Source: GCA-2748575 sp033722575 | Lineage (GTDB): Bacteria; Pseudomonadota; Gammaproteobacteria; Pseudomonadales; Ketobacteraceae | Direction: 5' to 3' | NCBI GenBank assembly: GCA_033722575.1 | Contig: JAWVYU010000252.1 | Location: 1-7,493, forward strand | DNA length: 7,493 nt | Shown here: piece by piece, positions 4,708 through 7,493 of the stretch | Layout of the letters: each line of letters opens with the position of its first letter | Numbering within the stretch: position 1 is the stretch's first letter | The notes under the pieces: model-generated | Databases searched by the model: none | What the model was told of the DNA's origin: nothing | Seen by the model: only the letters and a program-made list of their open reading frames with translations | Translations under genes and position numbers: made by a program

Positions 4708-6945
4708 ATGTCAGTTTCAAGAAGGTCGGTGCTCAGGATTGGAATTACTTCAGCGGGGGCTCTGGTGGCAGGGCCCCTGCTGACAGCCTGCGATGCACCG
4801 GAAAAAAACACGACACCGGCAAGGGGCAGCTTCAGTAACGGCAACCTGATGATTGACGCTGATAATCAGTTGACCGTATTTCTGGACCGGCCGGAACTGG
4901 GCCAGGGTGTTTCCCAGGGATTGCTTGCCCTGATAGCAATCAGCTTTAACTGGGATGTAGAGAAGCTGGTATTAAAGCCCATAGAACTGGGTTCAGAGGC
5001 GCCCGCCGATTTCGTGGCAAAGTATATTGGCGGCAGTTTTTCTTTCCGCTCCCTGTGGTCTTCGGTTCACCAGATGGCGCAGGTGGTGAACGGCGCCTTT
5101 GTGGCTGCGGCCCTGAATCAGTCCGGCCAGTCCGCAGATCAGCTTCGGATCAGCAATGGCATCATTGCGGGAGCAGGTTTTCAGGCAACCTATTCGGATC
5201 TTGTCCCGCAGGCCTTACAGCAGCTGCGAACAGAAACCTCCGATAAGCTGGCGGAGCTCGGGGGGCGTTTCAGGCGGCAGAACCTGACGGTTGATTACCA
5301 TCCTGGCCTGCAGGATAAAGTCAGTGGCCGTTACGATTTTGCGGCAGACCGGGAGCAGCCATCACTCTATGCCATGTTGCTGCAGCTGCCTCAGGGCGGC
5401 AGAAGCTATACCCTGAATAACAAAGCGGCGCTGCTTGACAGTATTGATGGCCTGGAAGCGGTAGAGGAGTTATCCGAAGGTATTGCGCTGGTGGGCAGGC
5501 ATACCTGGGCGGTGCTCCAGGCTGAAAGCCAGGTTGATGTGACCTGGGAGGGTGATCTCCCCGGGGAATCCGCAGAAAGCTTTGCGGCAAGAGCGAGAGA
5601 CCGGCTGCGCAATGCATCGCCGGACTGGAAATCGGGAAGCGACGATTTCCCGGACGATGCAAACACTTCTGGCAGTGTGCTTGAAGCGGAATACCATGTC
5701 CCGTTTCTGAGTCATGCCCAGATAGAACCTTTCAGTTGCTATGTGAACTACGACGGCTCTGGCTGTCATGTGGTGGGTCCCACCCAGTCACCGCGGGGTG
5801 CAGTAAAGTATCTGGCAAGAACCCTGGGAATTGATGAAAGCCTGGTGGCGCTTGAGGTAACACCTTCGGGAGGCTCCTTCGGACGCCGGGCCACCCAGGA
5901 TTATTACACGGTGGCCGGTCTGCTGGCGTATGCAGTTCGCAAACCCCTCCGGGTGATCTGGTCCCGCAAGGCGGAAATGCAGTACGGGTTTTACCGGCCG
6001 GCGGCGCTTGCACGCCTGCGCTGCAAAAAAAGTTCATCTGGTGAAAATGCTTTTTTTGTATCACAGCAGCTGGTCACTGCTGGCAATCTGAATGATGAGT
6101 ATCCGATAACGGCAGGGCGTTATCTGAAGGATCGCGCGCAGAGTATGCTGAAACCTTCCGGTGATTTCAGGGCCAATCCGCAGGATTACAAGGGTAACCG
6201 CATTCAGGCAGAAGGGGGGCAGCAACCGGTCTATGGTTTTTCCGGTCATGAATTTGCGTTCTACCATCAGGCCAGCCCGTTACCATCAGGCTACTGGCGC
6301 TCCGTAGGCTTTGGTATCAATACGTTTTTTCTGGAAAGTTTTATTGATGAAATGGCTCAGGCCGAAAACCGTGATCCGGCAACGTTTCGTCTTGCGTTGC
6401 TGGAGGGAGTACCCAGAGCAAGGCAGGTGATCGAAACAGCGCTGGAACTCAGTCAGTGGTCGCGCCCCGCTGATGATAATGTTGCCCGGGGCCTGGCTTT
6501 GTGTGTTGCCTATGAAAGTTTTTGTGCCCACGTGGTGGAGGTGCAGCGATTGCCCGAAACAGCTGGTACCACAACGTCTGGCAGCAATACATCAAAACCC
6601 TTTGACATAAAGCGTATTACCTGTGTGGCAGACTGTGGTACCACAGTAAACCCCGACAATGTTCGGGCCCAGCTTGAAGGCGCCACATTGATGGGCCTGT
6701 CGGCTGCTCTGGGTGAAGCCATTGGCATGAATAACGGATGGGTTTCGGCCACCAATTTCAACGAGTATTCCATCCTGCGTCAGTCTGAGGTGCCTGTGGT
6801 AAAAGTTCAGTTGCTCAGAACTGATCATTCACCCGGCGGTGTGGGTGAGCTGGCCTTGCCGGGGGTTGCACCTGCGCTGGCCAACGCGCTGGCAAGGCTT
6901 GGTATGGAGCGTCCCCGTCGTCTGCCGGTGTTTGCTGAGCAATAA
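4708..6945 (+). CDS. Xanthine dehydrogenase-family molybdopterin-binding subunit, IorB-like, Tat-exported predicted lipoprotein
   Basis: This is a catalytic subunit of a molybdenum hydroxylase that would oxidise an N-heterocycle or aldehyde with water as oxygen donor; the substrate is unknown. At 745 residues it fits the isoquinoline 1-oxidoreductase beta-subunit group. The N-terminus has a twin-arginine motif SRRSVLRIG (4-12), a hydrophobic stretch and the lipobox LTAC with C28, so folded export and lipid anchoring are predicted. Cofactor-site motifs are ELGQGV (63-68), GGSFGRR (388-394, usually GGGFGRR), a GYWRSVG segment (528-534), DCGTTVNPDNVRAQLEG (642-658) and GVGE (711-714). E714 corresponds to the catalytic glutamate of xanthine oxidase. 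The enzyme needs electron-transfer partners, normally a small [2Fe-2S] subunit (IorA) and often cytochrome c; neither is encoded here. The SRPBCC gene lies 51 bases upstream. Family assignment is firm; IorB versus another aldehyde-oxidase-type subunit is less certain. Confidence 0.88.
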   Translation: MSVSRRSVLRIGITSAGALVAGPLLTACDAPEKNTTPARGSFSNGNLMIDADNQLTVFLDRPELGQGVSQGLLALIAISFNWDVEKLVLKPIELGSEAPADFVAKYIGGSFSFRSLWSSVHQMAQVVNGAFVAAALNQSGQSADQLRISNGIIAGAGFQATYSDLVPQALQQLRTETSDKLAELGGRFRRQNLTVDYHPGLQDKVSGRYDFAADREQPSLYAMLLQLPQGGRSYTLNNKAALLDSIDGLEAVEELSEGIALVGRHTWAVLQAESQVDVTWEGDLPGESAESFAARARDRLRNASPDWKSGSDDFPDDANTSGSVLEAEYHVPFLSHAQIEPFSCYVNYDGSGCHVVGPTQSPRGAVKYLARTLGIDESLVALEVTPSGGSFGRRATQDYYTVAGLLAYAVRKPLRVIWSRKAEMQYGFYRPAALARLRCKKSSSGENAFFVSQQLVTAGNLNDEYPITAGRYLKDRAQSMLKPSGDFRANPQDYKGNRIQAEGGQQPVYGFSGHEFAFYHQASPLPSGYWRSVGFGINTFFLESFIDEMAQAENRDPATFRLALLEGVPRARQVIETALELSQWSRPADDNVARGLALCVAYESFCAHVVEVQRLPETAGTTTSGSNTSKPFDIKRITCVADCGTTVNPDNVRAQLEGATLMGLSAALGEAIGMNNGWVSATNFNEYSILRQSEVPVVKVQLLRTDHSPGGVGELALPGVAPALANALARLGMERPRRLPVFAEQ

Positions 6946-7056
6946 AAAACCTTTTTCAGAATTCAACGACGAAAAGTCCTCTGTGCCTTGTTTTGTTCGG
7001 CGCTAGCCGTCAAAATTTGGGTCTTTCCCGGGGAGTATCAGTTGAACAGGCGGTCA

Positions 7057-7086
7057 GTGACAGATAAGTAAATAGACATCTGTAGA
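7057..7086 (+). promoter_or_regulatory. Candidate promoter for the formyltransferase-domain gene
   Basis: GTGACA (7057-7062) matches five of six -35 bases. TGTAGA (7081-7086) matches only three of six -10 bases, with an 18-base spacer. It is the best pair I find in the 261-base gap before the last gene. An inverted repeat (7060-7083) covers its spacer, which would suit an operator. The weak -10 keeps confidence low. Confidence 0.25.
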
Positions 7087-7093
7087 GCGTCTA
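7060..7093. repeat. Two interlocking inverted repeats
   Basis: ACAGAT (7060-7065) pairs with ATCTGT (7078-7083) across 12 bases, and TAGAC (7073-7077) pairs with GTCTA (7089-7093) across 11 bases. The left arm of the second lies in the loop of the first, so on RNA they could form alternative hairpins or a pseudoknot. On DNA the first is a dyad suited to a dimeric regulator. A T-rich run, TTGTTTTG (7095-7102), follows. Arms this short may be chance. Confidence 0.4.
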
Positions 7094-7118
7094 CTTGTTT
7101 TGCTCCCGGCTGTTTCAT

Positions 7119-7135
7119 TGGCATCAGGCATGCCA
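7119..7135. repeat. Inverted repeat TGGCATCAGGCATGCCA
   Basis: Arms TGGCAT (7119-7124) and ATGCCA (7130-7135) are perfectly complementary around five bases. It lies upstream of the last gene and ends on the first base of an alternative in-frame ATG (7135). It could be an operator half-site pair or an RNA hairpin hiding that start. It matches no regulator consensus that I can name with confidence. Confidence 0.4.
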
Positions 7136-7206
7136 TGAAAACCGACTTCCGGTTGCTCCGTTCACACGATGCAGTGCTGCGATACCAGTGCGATAAAGAG
7201 TTCACT

Positions 7207-7493
7207 ATGTCAGATTATTCAAGGCTAAGTTGTTTTCTGTTGGGCGCACGCTCCTTGCTGATTCAATGCGGTGAGAAGCTGATCGAACGGGGGCATCTGA
7301 TCAAAGGTGTCCTATCCGACGATCCCGAGGTAGTGTCCTGGGCAGAGCGTCGCGAGATTCCGGCCAGCTCCATTGAATATGCGGCGCAGGCGGTAGCGGG
7401 TGAATCCTTTGATTACCTGTTCAGTATCGTAAATCTCCAGGTGACTCCCGATGCGGTGATTAATGCTCCTGCCATAGCGGCGATCAATTTCCA
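7207..7493 (+). CDS. Formyltransferase-like N-terminal domain protein, possible start of an NRPS/PKS-type megasynthase; cut by the window edge
   Basis: The frame is open from an ATG at 7207 to the window end (95 full codons). The ATG has AAAGAG six bases upstream. An in-frame ATG at 7135 would add 24 residues; I prefer 7207 because the recognisable domain begins at once with SCFLLGARSLLIQCGEKLIERGH-type sequence. The visible part has the Rossmann-like pattern of a methionyl-tRNA-formyltransferase fold: a first strand (residues 8-13), a helix, strand IKGVLSDDP (34-42), FDYLFSIVNLQVTP (73-86) and finally AINF, where formyltransferases run into the HXGPLP region. The divergent CFLLG...LLIQC opening resembles, from memory, the formyltransferase-like domain at the front of some nonribosomal peptide or hybrid synthases, including proteins with luciferase-like or adenylation domains. 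A stand-alone formyltransferase is the alternative. The catalytic Asn-His-Asp set is not yet reached. Confidence 0.65.
   Translation, partial: MSDYSRLSCFLLGARSLLIQCGEKLIERGHLIKGVLSDDPEVVSWAERREIPASSIEYAAQAVAGESFDYLFSIVNLQVTPDAVINAPAIAAINF

Noticed and set aside
6022..6032. Programmed -1 frameshift at the A7 run in the hydroxylase gene
   Set aside because: The frame is C AAA AAA A, not the X XXY YYZ arrangement, and the protein continues with conserved family motifs in the zero frame.
6946..6960. AAAAAACCTTTTT just after the hydroxylase stop as a terminator
   Set aside because: There is no usable loop or GC stem before the T run.

Overview
The window looks like a chromosomal segment of a Gammaproteobacterium, probably a marine or Pseudomonadales/Oceanospirillales-type genus such as Marinobacter or a relative. 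This rests on gene content and order (pckA, hslO, hslR, yrfG and nudE, cysQ), on Gammaproteobacteria-like protein sequences and on a mid-range G+C content judged by eye. The genus cannot be fixed from this sequence alone.

Left half, minus strand (1-2622). The 5' end of pckA (ATP-dependent PEP carboxykinase) runs off the left edge. A 322-base non-coding stretch carries the pckA leader and a GC-rich hairpin just downstream of hslO. Then comes a tight operon, transcribed right to left: yrfG (HAD-family GMP/IMP nucleotidase), hslR (S4-domain heat shock protein 15) and hslO (redox-activated chaperone Hsp33). hslR and hslO overlap by one base (TGATG). A 77-base divergent intergenic region with a 16-base-period direct repeat separates this operon from the plus-strand genes.

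Middle, plus strand (2700-4153). nudE (Nudix hydrolase of ADP-ribose and related dinucleotides) and cysQ (3'(2'),5'-bisphosphate nucleotidase) are 56 bases apart. Together with the left half they form a housekeeping block for nucleotide clean-up, sulfate-assimilation by-product removal, proteostasis and gluconeogenesis.

Right half, plus strand (4222-7493). This part looks accessory. A small SRPBCC/AHSA1-type protein precedes a 745-residue molybdopterin-binding hydroxylase subunit of the isoquinoline 1-oxidoreductase beta (IorB) type. That subunit has a twin-arginine signal and a lipobox, so it is probably an exported, membrane-anchored enzyme. No [2Fe-2S] partner subunit is present. The ribosome-binding leader of the hydroxylase gene is a perfect 16-base tandem duplication, and ten bases of the unit also precede the SRPBCC gene. 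After a 261-base intergenic region with several inverted repeats, the window ends in the first 95 codons of a protein with a formyltransferase-like N-terminal domain. This resembles the start of certain nonribosomal-peptide/polyketide-type megasynthases, so a natural-product cluster may begin here. That is the most interesting lead, but the diagnostic domains lie outside the window.

No tRNA, rRNA, CRISPR array, insertion sequence or clear prophage sequence was seen.
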